Notes under the pieces: generated by a model
The model's database searches: none
What the model was told of the DNA's origin: nothing
The model's input: the letters and a program-made list of their open reading frames with translations, nothing else
NCBI RefSeq assembly: GCF_030654605.1
Contig: NZ_JAURXB010000072.1
Location: 78,492 to 142,491 of the forward strand
From: Bradyrhizobium sp.
GTDB taxonomy: Bacteria; Pseudomonadota; Alphaproteobacteria; Rhizobiales; Xanthobacteraceae
Direction of reading: 5' to 3'
Length of the DNA: 64,000 bases
Part shown: one piece after another, positions 10,503-20,871 of the stretch
Layout: every line of letters starts with the position of its first letter
Numbering within the stretch: the first letter of the stretch is position 1
Program-made: the position numbers and the translations under genes

Positions 10503-11647
10503 CCGCGCCGCTGAAGCATTCCGATTCGGTCATCGTCGACGTCGCGCTCGGCGACCGCACCTATGACATCGTCATCGGCCGCGATGTGCTGCAATCGCTG
10601 GGCCGGCGCGTCGCCGCGTTGCGGCCTGGCGCGCGCACCGCCATCGTGACGGATCGCACGGTCGCAAAACACTGGCTGGCGCAAACCGAGGCCTCGCTGT
10701 CGGAGGCCGGCGTCGCCTCGTCGCGGATCGTGGTGGACGAGGGCGAAGGCTCCAAAACCTATGCCGGTCTCGCCCAGGTCTCGGAGGCGCTGATCGCGGC
10801 CAGGATCGAGCGCAACGACCTGGTGATCGCGCTCGGCGGCGGCGTGGTCGGCGATCTCGCCGGCTTCGCGGCGGCGATCCTGCGCCGCGGCGTCGATTTC
10901 GTGCAGGTGCCGACCTCGCTTCTGGCGCAGGTCGATTCTTCCGTCGGCGGCAAAACCGGAATCAATTCGCCGCAGGGCAAGAATCTGCTCGGCGCGTTTC
11001 ACCAGCCGGTGCTGGTGGTCGCCGACACCGCGGTGCTCGATACGCTGTCGCCGCGCCAGTTCCGCTCCGGCTACGCCGAGGTCGCCAAATACGGCGTGCT
11101 CGGCGACGAGGCGTTCTTCGCCTGGCTGGAGGCCAATCACACCGATATTTTCAAGGGCGGCACGGCGCGGGAACATGCCATCGCCACGTCCTGCCGCGCC
11201 AAGGCCGCGATCGTGGCGCGGGACGAACGCGAGAACGGCGAACGCGCGCTGCTCAATCTCGGCCATACTTTCGGGCATGCGCTGGAGGCTGCGACCGGTT
11301 TCTCCGATAGATTGTTCCATGGCGAAGGCGTTGCCGTTGGCATGGTGCTGGCGGCGGAATTTTCGGCCCGGTTCGGCATGATGCCGGAATCTTCGGCGGC
11401 GCGCGTCGAGCATCACCTTGCCGAAGTGGGGCTGCCGACCCATTTGCAGGACATCGCCGGATTTGCCCAGGAGGGCCTCGCCGATGCCGACGCGCTGATG
11501 GCGCTGATGGCACAGGACAAGAAGGTCAAGCGCGGCCGCCTCACCTTCATCCTGCTCGAGGCGGTCGGCCGCGCCGTGATTGCCAACGACGTCGAGCCCT
11601 CGCGGGTTCGCGAATTTCTGGCCGAAAGACTCGCGCGCAAATCTTGA
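10499..11647 (+). CDS. aroB: 3-dehydroquinate synthase
   Basis: ALGGGVVGDLAGFAAAILRRGVDFVQVPTSLLAQVDSSVGGKTGIN. Confidence 0.95.
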   Translation: MTAPLKHSDSVIVDVALGDRTYDIVIGRDVLQSLGRRVAALRPGARTAIVTDRTVAKHWLAQTEASLSEAGVASSRIVVDEGEGSKTYAGLAQVSEALIAARIERNDLVIALGGGVVGDLAGFAAAILRRGVDFVQVPTSLLAQVDSSVGGKTGINSPQGKNLLGAFHQPVLVVADTAVLDTLSPRQFRSGYAEVAKYGVLGDEAFFAWLEANHTDIFKGGTAREHAIATSCRAKAAIVARDERENGERALLNLGHTFGHALEAATGFSDRLFHGEGVAVGMVLAAEFSARFGMMPESSAARVEHHLAEVGLPTHLQDIAGFAQEGLADADALMALMAQDKKVKRGRLTFILLEAVGRAVIANDVEPSRVREFLAERLARKS

Positions 11648-11703
11648 TTCTGAACATCTTCTGCCGACCGTATCGGGCCTGACACCGGCCTCACAGGACC
11701 GCA

Positions 11704-13056
11704 ATGACCGAGACGATCGTCAATCTGCTGCTTGCCTTCTTCCTGCTCGCCGCCAACGCGTTCTACGTGGCCGCGGAGTTCGCGCTGGTGAAGAGCCGCG
11801 GCTTTCGCATCAACGCGATGGTGGAGCAGAACCGCTTCGCCGCGCGCCTGCTGCAGCAAATGCTGGGGAATATCGAAGCCTATCTGGCGTGTTGCCAGCT
11901 CGGCATCACGATGGCTTCGCTCGGCCTCGGCTGGGTCGGCGAACCGACGGTGTCGGCGCTGCTCGAGCCGGTGCTGGCTCCGCTCGGAATGTCCGACTCG
12001 GCGCGCCATTTCACGTCGTTTCTGGTCGGCTTCCTGGTGTTTTCCTCGCTGCATATCGTGATCGGGGAACAAGTCCCGAAGACCCTGGCCATTCGCGAAC
12101 CGGTGCCGGTGTCACAATGGATCGCCTATCCGCTCTATGTCTCCTTCCTGGTGTTCTACCCCCTGAACTGGCTGCTCAATGCGGCCTCCCGCGCGATCCT
12201 GCAGATGCTGGGCGTCAAGGAGAACTCGAACCAGGAAATCCTGACCGACGTCGAGATCAGGGGGCTGGTGGAGATGTCGGCCGAGCATGGCGAGATGGAA
12301 CAGGGCGAGGCGGAATACATCCAGAACGTCTTCCGCTTCGGCGAGTTGCAGGTTTCCGACGTGATGGTTCATCGCACCGAGATGGTGATGCTGAACGCCG
12401 ACCTTCCGGCCGAGGAGCTGGTGCGCGACGTACTGGCTACCGAATACACTCGGATTCCGCTGTGGCGCGACAAGCCGGAAAACATCATCGGCGTGCTGCA
12501 CGCCAAGGACCTGCTGCGGGCGATCCGGGCCGCCGACGGCGATACGAGCAAAATCGATGTCGCGGCCATCGCGCTGCCGCCATGGTTCGTGCCGGAGATG
12601 CGCCCGGTCGCCGATCAGCTGAAAGCTTTCCGCCGCCGCAAGACCCACTTCGCGCTGGTGGTCGACGAATATGGCGAAGTCGAAGGCATGGTGACGCTGG
12701 AGGACATCCTGGAGGAAATCGTCGGCGACATTTCCGACGAGCACGATGTGGTGGTGGCCGGAGTCCGCGCCCAGCCCGATGGCTCGGTGGTGGTCGACGG
12801 CTCGGTTCCGATCCGCGATCTCAACCGCGCCATGAACTGGCATCTGCCGGACGAAGAGGCGACCACCGTCGCCGGCCTCGTGATTCACGAGGCGCGCTCG
12901 ATCCCGGAGCGCGGCCAGAGTTTCACCTTCCATGGCTTCCGATTCCGCGTGCTGCGCCGCGAGCGCAACCGCATCACCGCGCTTCGCATCGTCCCGGTGC
13001 CGCGCGAAGCCGAAATCGAGGAAAAGAAGCCGAAGCGGGCGGGCACGTCGTTTTAG
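11704..13056 (+). CDS. hemolysin family / CorC-like CNNM-CBS membrane protein
   Basis: CNNM transmembrane domain, CBS pair (VMVHRTEMVML, FALVVDEYGEVEGMVTLEDILEEIVGDI), CorC_HlyC C-terminus. Confidence 0.88.
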   Translation: MTETIVNLLLAFFLLAANAFYVAAEFALVKSRGFRINAMVEQNRFAARLLQQMLGNIEAYLACCQLGITMASLGLGWVGEPTVSALLEPVLAPLGMSDSARHFTSFLVGFLVFSSLHIVIGEQVPKTLAIREPVPVSQWIAYPLYVSFLVFYPLNWLLNAASRAILQMLGVKENSNQEILTDVEIRGLVEMSAEHGEMEQGEAEYIQNVFRFGELQVSDVMVHRTEMVMLNADLPAEELVRDVLATEYTRIPLWRDKPENIIGVLHAKDLLRAIRAADGDTSKIDVAAIALPPWFVPEMRPVADQLKAFRRRKTHFALVVDEYGEVEGMVTLEDILEEIVGDISDEHDVVVAGVRAQPDGSVVVDGSVPIRDLNRAMNWHLPDEEATTVAGLVIHEARSIPERGQSFTFHGFRFRVLRRERNRITALRIVPVPREAEIEEKKPKRAGTSF

Positions 13057-13076
13057 CGGGGCCGGAACGCGGCCGT

Positions 13077-13352
13077 TCAGCTCCCGGCTTCGCCCGGGGC
13101 ATGCGCCTTGATCGCCAGGGCATGGACGGAGCCTGCGAGTTCCGCCGCCAGGGCCGCATTAATCATGCGGTGCCGCTCGATCCGGCTCTTCCCTTCGAAC
13201 GCCGGCGACACAATATAGACCCTGAAATGCGTCTCGCCGCCCGGCCTGTGGCCGGCGTGGCCCTCATGCAGATGTGATTCGTCCGTGACGTCGAGGCTTT
13301 CCGGCGCGAAAGCTTCGCTCAACTTGTTTGTGATATTGTCTCTGGCGCTCAT
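13077..13352 (-). CDS. BolA family protein
   Basis: FRVYIVSPAFEGKSRIERHRMINAALAAELAGSVHALAIKAHAPGE. Confidence 0.9.
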   Translation of the reverse strand: MSARDNITNKLSEAFAPESLDVTDESHLHEGHAGHRPGGETHFRVYIVSPAFEGKSRIERHRMINAALAAELAGSVHALAIKAHAPGEAGS

Positions 13353-13461
13353 GGCGGGGCAATACGTCCGTAGCGGTGTTTCGTCAATGGCGCGTCAAGA
13401 GAGCGAGGTATTCGCAATGTCAAGACTTGAAGCTTTTCGCATTGCGTTGTCATAGTCAGCC

Positions 13462-14118
13462 ATGCCGATTGATTCATCCAAATTCTTCGACAGCATTCGC
13501 ATCAAGCCCAACAAGCTGAGCGCGAAGCAGCAGGCGGCCGCGCGCGAGGCGTCGGCCCTTTGCGAGTGGCCGGACTGCAAGAACAAGGGGCCGCACCGCG
13601 CCCCCAAGGGCCGCGAGAACTCGAAGGAGTACTGGCACTTCTGTCTCAACCATGTCCGCGAATACAACCAGGGCTACAACTTCTTCCAGGGCATGAACGC
13701 CGATGCCGTCGCGCGCTACCAGAAGGATGCGCTGACCGGCCATCGTCCGACCTGGAAGATGGGCGCCAATGGCGGCAAGAAGGGCAAGGCCGGCGCCGAG
13801 GCTGAAATCGACGCCGCGTCGGACCCGTTCAGCATGTTCTCCGAGCTCAACGGCCGCGGCCGCTGGCGGCCGGGCCCGGGCGGCGCTGCCGGCGAAACCA
13901 AGGTCGAGACCAGGAAGATCTTCAACGCCGAGCGCAAGGCGCTGCAGGTGATGGGGCTCGGCGCTGACGCGACGCTGGAGACCGTCAAGGCGAAGTACAA
14001 GGCGCTGGTCAAGCAGCACCATCCCGACGCCAATGGTGGCGACCGCTCCACCGAGGATCGCCTGATCGAAATCATCAAGGCGTATAATTATCTCAAGACG
14101 GTGGTCCGCGGCGTTTGA
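13462..14118 (+). CDS. J-domain (DnaJ-like) molecular chaperone
   Basis: C-terminal KYKALVKQHHPDANGGDRSTEDRLIEIIKAYNYL with HPD. Confidence 0.85.
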   Translation: MPIDSSKFFDSIRIKPNKLSAKQQAAAREASALCEWPDCKNKGPHRAPKGRENSKEYWHFCLNHVREYNQGYNFFQGMNADAVARYQKDALTGHRPTWKMGANGGKKGKAGAEAEIDAASDPFSMFSELNGRGRWRPGPGGAAGETKVETRKIFNAERKALQVMGLGADATLETVKAKYKALVKQHHPDANGGDRSTEDRLIEIIKAYNYLKTVVRGV

Positions 14119-14130
14119 GATGATCGGGCT

Positions 14131-14267
14131 CCTCATCCTGAGGAGCCGCGCGCGCTTCGCGCGGCGTCTCGAAGGATGGCCGCGAGTCCAACCGTCGCAG
14201 CATGCCAGATGGTTCGAGACGCACGCCGGCAGCGCAAAGCGCTGCCAACCTGCTCCTCACCATGAGG
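14131..14267. repeat. dispersed palindromic intergenic repeat, class A
   Basis: CCTCATCCTGAGGAGC...GTCTCGAAGGATGG ... GGTTCGAGACGC...CTCCTCACCATGAGG; same architecture at 20743, 33955 and 58403. Confidence 0.8.
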
Positions 14268-14329
14268 GAGCTGAACTTGCCGCTCCAGACAGCACCGCTC
14301 CCACTTGAGGAGCAAGGCTAACCCCATCA

Positions 14330-15421
14330 TCACTCCGGCATTGGGCCGATATAGGCCGAACTCGGCCGGATCAGCCGGCCGCCGCGCTGCTGTTCGCGGG
14401 CGTGCGCGGTCCAGCCGGCGGCACGGGCTACCGCGAATACAGGCGTAAAGGCCTGGCGCGGGATTTTCAGCGCGTCGAGCAGGATCGCGGTGAAGAACTC
14501 CACATTGGTGTCGAGCGGCCGGTCCGGGTTCTTCCGCCGCAGCGCCGCGCGGATATAGGCCTCGACCTCGCCCGCGAATGGCAGGTCGGTGCCGCCGCCG
14601 GCGAGCCGCTCGATCGCGCCCTTCAGCACGTCGGCGCGAGGATCGCGCACCCGGTAGATACGATGGCCAAAACCCATCAGCCGTTCGCCGCGCGCCAGCG
14701 CGGCGTCGACCCATGGCTTGATGCGCTCGCTCGAGCCGATCGCATCCAGCATTTCCAGCACCGGCTCCGGGGCGCCACCATGCAGCGGTCCGGTCAGCGC
14801 GCAATATCCCGCGGTGACGGCCGCGAACAGATCGGCCTGGGTCGAGGCCACCACCCGCGTGGTGAAGGTCGATGCATTCATGCCGTGATCGCACACCGTG
14901 ACGAAATAGGCGTCGAGTGCGGCCACCTCGCGCGCATCGGGTTTGCGGCCCAGCATCATCGACAACGTATCGGCGGCGTGGCTGACATCGGGATCGGGTG
15001 CGATGGGGTCGCCGCCTTGGCTCTGCTGCACCAGCGCGCCGGCGATCACCGGCAACGCGCCGACGATGGTGGCCTCATGCGGAAGCCCGTTTTCCGCGCG
15101 CAATCCGGCGATGGCGGCGCGGACACCATCGACGATCGACAGGCCGCGGGTAATGCCGAGCAGGTCCGGCAGCCTGGCGAAGGCGCGTTGCCGGGCCGCG
15201 CCCAGGCTGGCGCGCACGGTGGCCTCGGCAACCGGCTGGCCGGTTCCGCCGCTCCACAGCCGCGCGGTCACCCCCTCGAATCCGGTTTGGCGCACGAGGT
15301 CGCCGACGCGTTCGCCGGCGATGATCAGTTCGCCGCGCTCGCCATCGACATGACTGAGCACGGTTTCGGCGGCGGGAATGCCATCCAGCCCGATCGGGCT
15401 CCTGGATATCTGCAGGTTCAT
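14330..15421 (-). CDS. citrate synthase family protein
   Basis: HGMNASTFTTRVVAST, TGPLHGGAPEPVLEML, MGFGHRIYRVRDPRADVLK. Confidence 0.88.
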   Translation of the reverse strand: MNLQISRSPIGLDGIPAAETVLSHVDGERGELIIAGERVGDLVRQTGFEGVTARLWSGGTGQPVAEATVRASLGAARQRAFARLPDLLGITRGLSIVDGVRAAIAGLRAENGLPHEATIVGALPVIAGALVQQSQGGDPIAPDPDVSHAADTLSMMLGRKPDAREVAALDAYFVTVCDHGMNASTFTTRVVASTQADLFAAVTAGYCALTGPLHGGAPEPVLEMLDAIGSSERIKPWVDAALARGERLMGFGHRIYRVRDPRADVLKGAIERLAGGGTDLPFAGEVEAYIRAALRRKNPDRPLDTNVEFFTAILLDALKIPRQAFTPVFAVARAAGWTAHAREQQRGGRLIRPSSAYIGPMPE

Positions 15422-15463
15422 GGGTCGGTCTCCTTTGAAGTCTCAAAGGTCGGCTCTCTCGAC

Positions 15464-15493
15464 AGATTGATCAATCTTGATTATGTAAATCAA
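15464..15493. promoter_or_regulatory. candidate operator in divergent citrate synthase promoter region
   Basis: AGATTGATCAATCT perfect 14-bp palindrome overlapping TTGATT-N5-AATCAA inverted repeat. Confidence 0.5.
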
Positions 15494-15494
15494 T

Positions 15495-16718
15495 ATGAAA
15501 AAATCCGCTGCCCTGTATTTGTCTGCCCGCGAGGCCTCGGCCGAGCTCGCGATCTCGCCCGCCACGCTCTACGCCTATGTCAGCCGCGGCTTGATCCGCT
15601 CGGAGCCGTCGTCGGATTCGCGCAGCCACCGCTACCGGGCGGAGGACGTCCGCGGGCTGAAGGAACGGCGGGCGCCGTCGCCGGAGCCGCGCGGCATGAA
15701 AAGTTTCGACGCCGATTTGCCGGTGATGGATTCGTCGATTTCGACCATCACCGAGGACGGTCCGATCTATCGCGGCGTCAACTGCATCGATCTCGCCGAA
15801 ACCGACACGCTCGAACATGCCGCGACGCTGCTGTGGGACGTCACCGGCGTCGATCCGTTTGCCTCCGATAATTGTCCGCACGTGTCGGATGAAATGCGCG
15901 CCGTCGCCGACGCCGCGCGTCATGCCGCACCGATCGATCGTACCATTGCCGTGCTGGCGCTGGCCGCCAGCGCCGATCCGCGGGCCTATACCCGCGCCGC
16001 CGACGGCCGCGCCATGGTGGGCGGCCGCATCCTTCGGCTGGTGATCGCGACGATGCTGAACCGCCCGTCGTCGGCGGCGCCGCTTCATCTCAAGATCGCC
16101 AAGGCATGGGCGCCGGACAACAAGCACGCCGCCGACCTGATCCGCCGGGCGCTGGTGCTGCTGGCGGACCACGAACTGAACGCCTCGGCCTTTACCGTGC
16201 GCTGCGCGGCATCGACCGGGCTCAATCTCTACGATGCCATGATTGCCGGCCTGGTGGCGCTCAAAGGCCCGAGACATGGCGGCGCCGGGGTGCTGGCGGC
16301 GCAGCTCGTCAAGACGCTGGTCGACGGCGATGTGGCCCCTGTCATCCGCGAGCGCGTGGCGCTGGGCGAGCGCTTTGCGGGTTTCGGCCACGGCGTCTAC
16401 AAGCACGGCGATCCGCGCGCGCATGCCTTGCTGGAAGCGCTGACGCGCGCGGGAGCGGCGCCAAAACTCACAAAAGAAATTCCGGAGCGAATCGCCGAAG
16501 CCACCGGCGAATTCGTCAATATCGACTATGCGCTGGCGGTGCTGGTGCATACGCTGGGCCTGCCACCCGGCAACGAGCTGGTGCTGTTTGCGATGGCGCG
16601 CACCGTCGGCTGGATCGCGCATGCCAGCGAACAATTACGCCATGGCGGGCTGATCCGCCCCCGCGCGCGCTATATCGGCCCGGCACCGGGCCGCAGCCCG
16701 GCCGCCGGCAGGTCATGA
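15495..16718 (+). CDS. citrate synthase family protein with N-terminal helix-turn-helix domain
   Basis: LYLSAREASAELAISPATLYAYVSRGLIRSEPSSDSRSHRYRAEDVRGL (MerR-like HTH) then LKGPRHGGAGVLAAQL, AGFGHGVYKHGDPRA. Confidence 0.85.
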   Translation: MKKSAALYLSAREASAELAISPATLYAYVSRGLIRSEPSSDSRSHRYRAEDVRGLKERRAPSPEPRGMKSFDADLPVMDSSISTITEDGPIYRGVNCIDLAETDTLEHAATLLWDVTGVDPFASDNCPHVSDEMRAVADAARHAAPIDRTIAVLALAASADPRAYTRAADGRAMVGGRILRLVIATMLNRPSSAAPLHLKIAKAWAPDNKHAADLIRRALVLLADHELNASAFTVRCAASTGLNLYDAMIAGLVALKGPRHGGAGVLAAQLVKTLVDGDVAPVIRERVALGERFAGFGHGVYKHGDPRAHALLEALTRAGAAPKLTKEIPERIAEATGEFVNIDYALAVLVHTLGLPPGNELVLFAMARTVGWIAHASEQLRHGGLIRPRARYIGPAPGRSPAAGRS

Positions 16719-17360
16719 TGGATGGCTTCGCCGGCGGCGAATGATCCAGGCGGCCATTGAGACCACCAGCGCGCCGCCGATCACCGTCAATATCCAGTAA
16801 TGCTTGCCGATCCCGGTGTGATGCGGAATGCCGGCATATTCGTGCAGCGCGGAGACCGCCAGCACCCCCGGCAGCACATGCGCGGCCGCCCATAGCAGGA
16901 TCGCCGGGATGTTGACGGCGAAGAAGCGCAGCGGCGGCATGCCGAGTGCGCCCGCCGTGACCGGCACGACGGCGCGGATCGGCGGCACGAAGCGCGCGAA
17001 CAACACTGCCGGCGTGCCCCAGCGATGAAAGAACGCCTCGCTCCGGGCGATCAGGCCAGGATAACCAGGATAATTCGACAGCGGCCAGGCGCTCAGGATG
17101 TTGCGCTGGGCGCGATGGCCGATCCAGAACGCCATTCCGTCGCCCAGCATCGCGCCTGATATCGCGGCCGCCAGCACCGGCCCAAGCCGCAACTCGCCGC
17201 CGGGCACCAGCGCGCTCAGCGCCAGAATGATGGTGGAGCCCGGAATCACCGCGCCCAGGACGGGAACGGCCTCCAGCAAGGCGGCCAGGAACAGGGTGAG
17301 ATAGGCAAGCCAGGGATGCGCCGCGATCAACGCAATCCATGGATCGAGGAAGGAAGTCAT
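16713..17360 (-). CDS. DedA family membrane protein
   Basis: FLAALLEAVPVLGAVIPGSTIIL, GDGMAFWIGHRAQ, FARFVPPIRAVVPVTAGALGM. Confidence 0.87.
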   Translation of the reverse strand: MTSFLDPWIALIAAHPWLAYLTLFLAALLEAVPVLGAVIPGSTIILALSALVPGGELRLGPVLAAAISGAMLGDGMAFWIGHRAQRNILSAWPLSNYPGYPGLIARSEAFFHRWGTPAVLFARFVPPIRAVVPVTAGALGMPPLRFFAVNIPAILLWAAAHVLPGVLAVSALHEYAGIPHHTGIGKHYWILTVIGGALVVSMAAWIIRRRRSHPS

Positions 17361-17655
17361 GAAATCCCGGGCGTGTGCTGCAGTCGGTTTGGCCGCAGGC
17401 GCAGTATAAACGATGGAAAGGCCGAAAAAGCCGCCGTTTCCCGGCCACGCGCGGATTCGACGGTTGAAAGTACGGCGTGATTCGCAGAGCAGCCTTCCAA
17501 AAACCGGGGCCAGCACCTATCTTGATGATAACGCAGCGGAACTTTGATTGAGTGGCGGGCTTCTGCCAGCCGTTGCTCTCTGATAGGTTCTTCAAAGCAC
17601 CCATCCGCAGCCATTCGACAAATCTGGTTTCGGGAGCGTCCGAGACCTCGGAGGA

Positions 17656-18657
17656 TTGATGACGACCGCCGCCATGACCAAAGTGCAAGCGCCCGCAGGT
17701 ATGCCCGACATGAAGGTGTCGGTCCGTCAGGTATTCGGCATCGACAGCGACCTCGAGGTGCCGGCCTATTCCGAAGTCGACCCGCATGTGCCGGATGTCG
17801 ATTCGGATTACCGCTTCGACCGCGCCACCACGCTCGCCATTCTCGCCGGCTTCGCCAAGAACCGCCGCGTCATGGTCACGGGCTATCACGGCACCGGCAA
17901 GTCGACCCATATCGAGCAGGTCGCGGCCCGGCTGAACTGGCCCTGCGTGCGCGTCAATCTCGACAGCCACATCAGCCGCATCGATCTGGTCGGCAAGGAT
18001 TCGATCGTGGTGCGCGACGGCAAGCAGGTCACCGAATTCCGCGACGGCATTCTGCCCTGGGCGCTGCAGCACAACATCGCGCTGGTGTTCGACGAATACG
18101 ACGCCGGCCGTCCCGACGTGATGTTCGTGATCCAGCGCGTGCTGGAAGTCTCCGGCCGCCTGACGCTGCTCGACCAGAACAAGGTGATCAAGCCGCATCC
18201 GGCGTTCCGCCTGTTCTCGACCGCCAACACGGTCGGCCTCGGCGATACCTCCGGCCTCTATCACGGCACCCAGCAGATCAACCAGGGCCAGATGGACCGC
18301 TGGTCGATCGTCACCACGCTGAACTATCTGGCGCATGACGAGGAAGTCGAGATCGTGCTCGCCAAGGCGCGGCACTACCGCAACCCGGAAGGCCGCGACA
18401 TCGTCAACAAGATGGTGCGGCTGGCCGACCTCACCCGCAACGCCTTCGCCAACGGCGACCTGTCGACGGTGATGAGCCCGCGCACGGTGATCACCTGGGC
18501 CGAGAACGCCGAGATCTTCGGCGACATCGGCTTCTCGTTCCGCGTTACCTTCCTCAACAAGTGCGACGAACTGGAGCGACCCTTGGTCGCCGAATTCTAT
18601 CAGCGCTGCTTCAATGCGGAGCTGGCGGAATCCGCGGTGAACGTGGCGCTTTCGTAG
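17656..18657 (+). CDS. cobS: cobaltochelatase subunit CobS
   Basis: AAA+ [43 protein letters not shown]. Confidence 0.95.
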   Translation: MMTTAAMTKVQAPAGMPDMKVSVRQVFGIDSDLEVPAYSEVDPHVPDVDSDYRFDRATTLAILAGFAKNRRVMVTGYHGTGKSTHIEQVAARLNWPCVRVNLDSHISRIDLVGKDSIVVRDGKQVTEFRDGILPWALQHNIALVFDEYDAGRPDVMFVIQRVLEVSGRLTLLDQNKVIKPHPAFRLFSTANTVGLGDTSGLYHGTQQINQGQMDRWSIVTTLNYLAHDEEVEIVLAKARHYRNPEGRDIVNKMVRLADLTRNAFANGDLSTVMSPRTVITWAENAEIFGDIGFSFRVTFLNKCDELERPLVAEFYQRCFNAELAESAVNVALS

Positions 18658-18659
18658 TT

Positions 18660-18777
18660 GTCGTCCCGGCGCACGCCGGGACCCATACGCCGCGGCTTTT
18701 CGGAAGAGTGATGGTGTCGGATTTCGCGGGAACAATGATCGCCGGTGGTTATGGGTCCCCGCGTTCGCAGGGACGAC
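18660..18777. repeat. dispersed palindromic intergenic repeat, class B
   Basis: GTCGTCCCGGCGCACGCCGGGACCCATA ... TATGGGTCCCCGCGTTCGCAGGGACGAC terminal inverted arms. Confidence 0.8.
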
Positions 18778-18810
18778 GGCGGTGAGGATGCGACGGGCGA
18801 TGGGACTCCA

Positions 18811-20709
18811 ATGACAACGTCCAACAGCAAATTCCGAACCGGATCGAAGGAAGCGCCGACCGAGCCGTTCAAGCGCGCGGTGACGTCGTGTTTGCGCGCG
18901 ATCGCCAAGGCGCCGGAGCTGGAGGTGACGTTCGCGGCCGAACGTCCCGGCCTCGCGCCGGGCAAGGCGCGGCTGCCGGAGCCGGCGCGTAAAATGACGA
19001 AACGCGATGCCGCGATCGTGCGCGGCCACGCCGATTCGATCGCGCTGAAACTCGCCTGCCACGATCCGAAAGTGCATCGCAAGCTGATGCCGGGCAATCC
19101 GCAGGCGCGCGGCGTGTTCGAGGCGGTCGAGCAGGCGCGGGTCGAGGCGATCGGCGCGCGGCGGATGGCCGGCGTCGCCAAAAATCTCACCGCGATGCTC
19201 GACGATCATTTCCATCGCGGCAAGTTCGACGAAATCACCGACCGCGCCGATGCGCCGCTGTCGGACGCACTCGCCATGCTGGTGCGCGAACGCCTGACCG
19301 GGCTGGCGCCGCCTCAGGCGGCCCGCAAGATGGTCGACCTCTGGCGTCCGGTGCTGGAGGACAAGATCGGCGCGCGGCTCGATCAGCTCAGCCGCGTCAC
19401 CGAGGACCAGGCCAAGTTCGGCGACGTCGTGCACGATCTGTTGTCGGCGCTCGAGCTCGGCGACGACCGCAACGCCGATTCCGACGACGACGAAAACCAG
19501 GACGAGAATCGCGACGGCGAGAACGACCAGTCCGGCGCCGAGGGCTCGCCGGATTCCGACGCCGCGCAGGAAATGAGCGCCGATCAGGCCCAGGCCTCCA
19601 CCGACGAGATGTCGGAAAGCGCGATGGAAAGCGCGCAGGCTTCGACCTCCGACACCTTCGACGACGGCGAACTCGGCGATGACGAGACGCCGGGCGAGGC
19701 GACGCGACCGAATTCGCGCAGCGCCAACGAGCCGCGCGGCCCGGAATATCACGCCTTCGCCCCGAAATTCGACGAGGTGATCGCGGCGGAAGATCTCTGC
19801 GACCATGACGAGCTGGAGCGCCTGCGCAGCTATCTCGACAAGCAGCTGGCGCATCTGCAGGGCATCGTGGCGCGGCTGGCCAACCGGCTGCAGCGCCGCC
19901 TGATGGCGCAGCAAAACCGCGCCTGGGACTTCGATCTCGAGGAGGGCGTGCTCGATCCGGCGCGGCTGTCGCGCGTGGTGACCGATCCCTATCATCCGCT
20001 GTCGTTCATGAGCGAAAAGGAAGCCACCTTCCGCGACACCGTGGTGACGCTGCTGCTGGACAATTCCGGCTCGATGCGCGGCCGTCCCATCACGGTGGCG
20101 GCGACCTGCGCCGACATCCTGGCGCGCACGCTGGAGCGCTGCGGCGTCAAGGTGGAAATTCTGGGTTTCACCACGCGGGCCTGGAAGGGCGGGCAGTCGC
20201 GCGAGGCGTGGCTGGCGGCGGGCAAGCCGGCCAATCCCGGCCGCCTCAACGATCTCAGGCACATCATCTACAAATCCGCCGACGCGCCGTGGCGGCGCGC
20301 GCGCAAGAATCTGGGCCTGATGATGCGCGAGGGGCTGCTGAAGGAAAACATCGACGGCGAGGCGCTGGACTGGGCGCACAAGCGGCTGCTCGGCCGCTCC
20401 GAGCAGCGCAAGATCCTGATGATGATTTCCGACGGCGCACCGGTCGACGACTCCACGCTGTCGGTCAATCCCGGCAACTACCTCGAGCGCCATCTGCGCC
20501 ACATCATCGAGGAAATCGAGACCCGCTCCCCGGTGGAGCTGATCGCGATCGGCATCGGCCACGACGTCACGCGCTATTATCGCCGCGCCGTCACTATCGT
20601 CGACGCCGAGGAACTCGGCGGCGCCATCACCGAAAAGCTCGCCGAGCTGTTCAGCGAGACCAATGGGGCGGCGCCCACGTCCGGTCGCCGGCGCCGATTG
20701 CATTCGTAA
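18811..20709 (+). CDS. cobT: cobaltochelatase subunit CobT
   Basis: Acidic central linker, C-terminal [45 protein letters not shown]; adjacent to cobS. Confidence 0.95.
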   Translation: MTTSNSKFRTGSKEAPTEPFKRAVTSCLRAIAKAPELEVTFAAERPGLAPGKARLPEPARKMTKRDAAIVRGHADSIALKLACHDPKVHRKLMPGNPQARGVFEAVEQARVEAIGARRMAGVAKNLTAMLDDHFHRGKFDEITDRADAPLSDALAMLVRERLTGLAPPQAARKMVDLWRPVLEDKIGARLDQLSRVTEDQAKFGDVVHDLLSALELGDDRNADSDDDENQDENRDGENDQSGAEGSPDSDAAQEMSADQAQASTDEMSESAMESAQASTSDTFDDGELGDDETPGEATRPNSRSANEPRGPEYHAFAPKFDEVIAAEDLCDHDELERLRSYLDKQLAHLQGIVARLANRLQRRLMAQQNRAWDFDLEEGVLDPARLSRVVTDPYHPLSFMSEKEATFRDTVVTLLLDNSGSMRGRPITVAATCADILARTLERCGVKVEILGFTTRAWKGGQSREAWLAAGKPANPGRLNDLRHIIYKSADAPWRRARKNLGLMMREGLLKENIDGEALDWAHKRLLGRSEQRKILMMISDGAPVDDSTLSVNPGNYLERHLRHIIEEIETRSPVELIAIGIGHDVTRYYRRAVTIVDAEELGGAITEKLAELFSETNGAAPTSGRRRRLHS

Positions 20710-20742
20710 AGCAACGAGATGATCCGTCGTGGACACTGAGGA

Positions 20743-20871
20743 CCTCATCCCCGGACGAGCTTACTTGCGCTCGCTCGGGAGGAGCGGCGGCTTCGCAGCG
20801 TCTCGAAGGATGGGCGGCATCGGGGCCTTCATGGTTCGAGACGGCGCAAGTTGCGCCTCCTCACCATGAGG
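20743..20871. repeat. dispersed palindromic intergenic repeat, class A, overlapping the next gene's start codon
   Basis: CCTCATCC...GTCTCGAAGGATGG...ATGGTTCGAGACGGCGC...CTCCTCACCATGAGG. Confidence 0.75.

Noticed and set aside
14402-15871. 489-aa plus-strand ORF opposite the citrate synthase
   Set aside because: Antisense shadow; R/G/Q/H-rich, runs into the real start of the HTH-citrate synthase in another frame.
16516-20748. 1410-aa minus-strand ORF opposite cobS/cobT
   Set aside because: Antisense shadow of well-supported cobaltochelatase genes; low-complexity composition.
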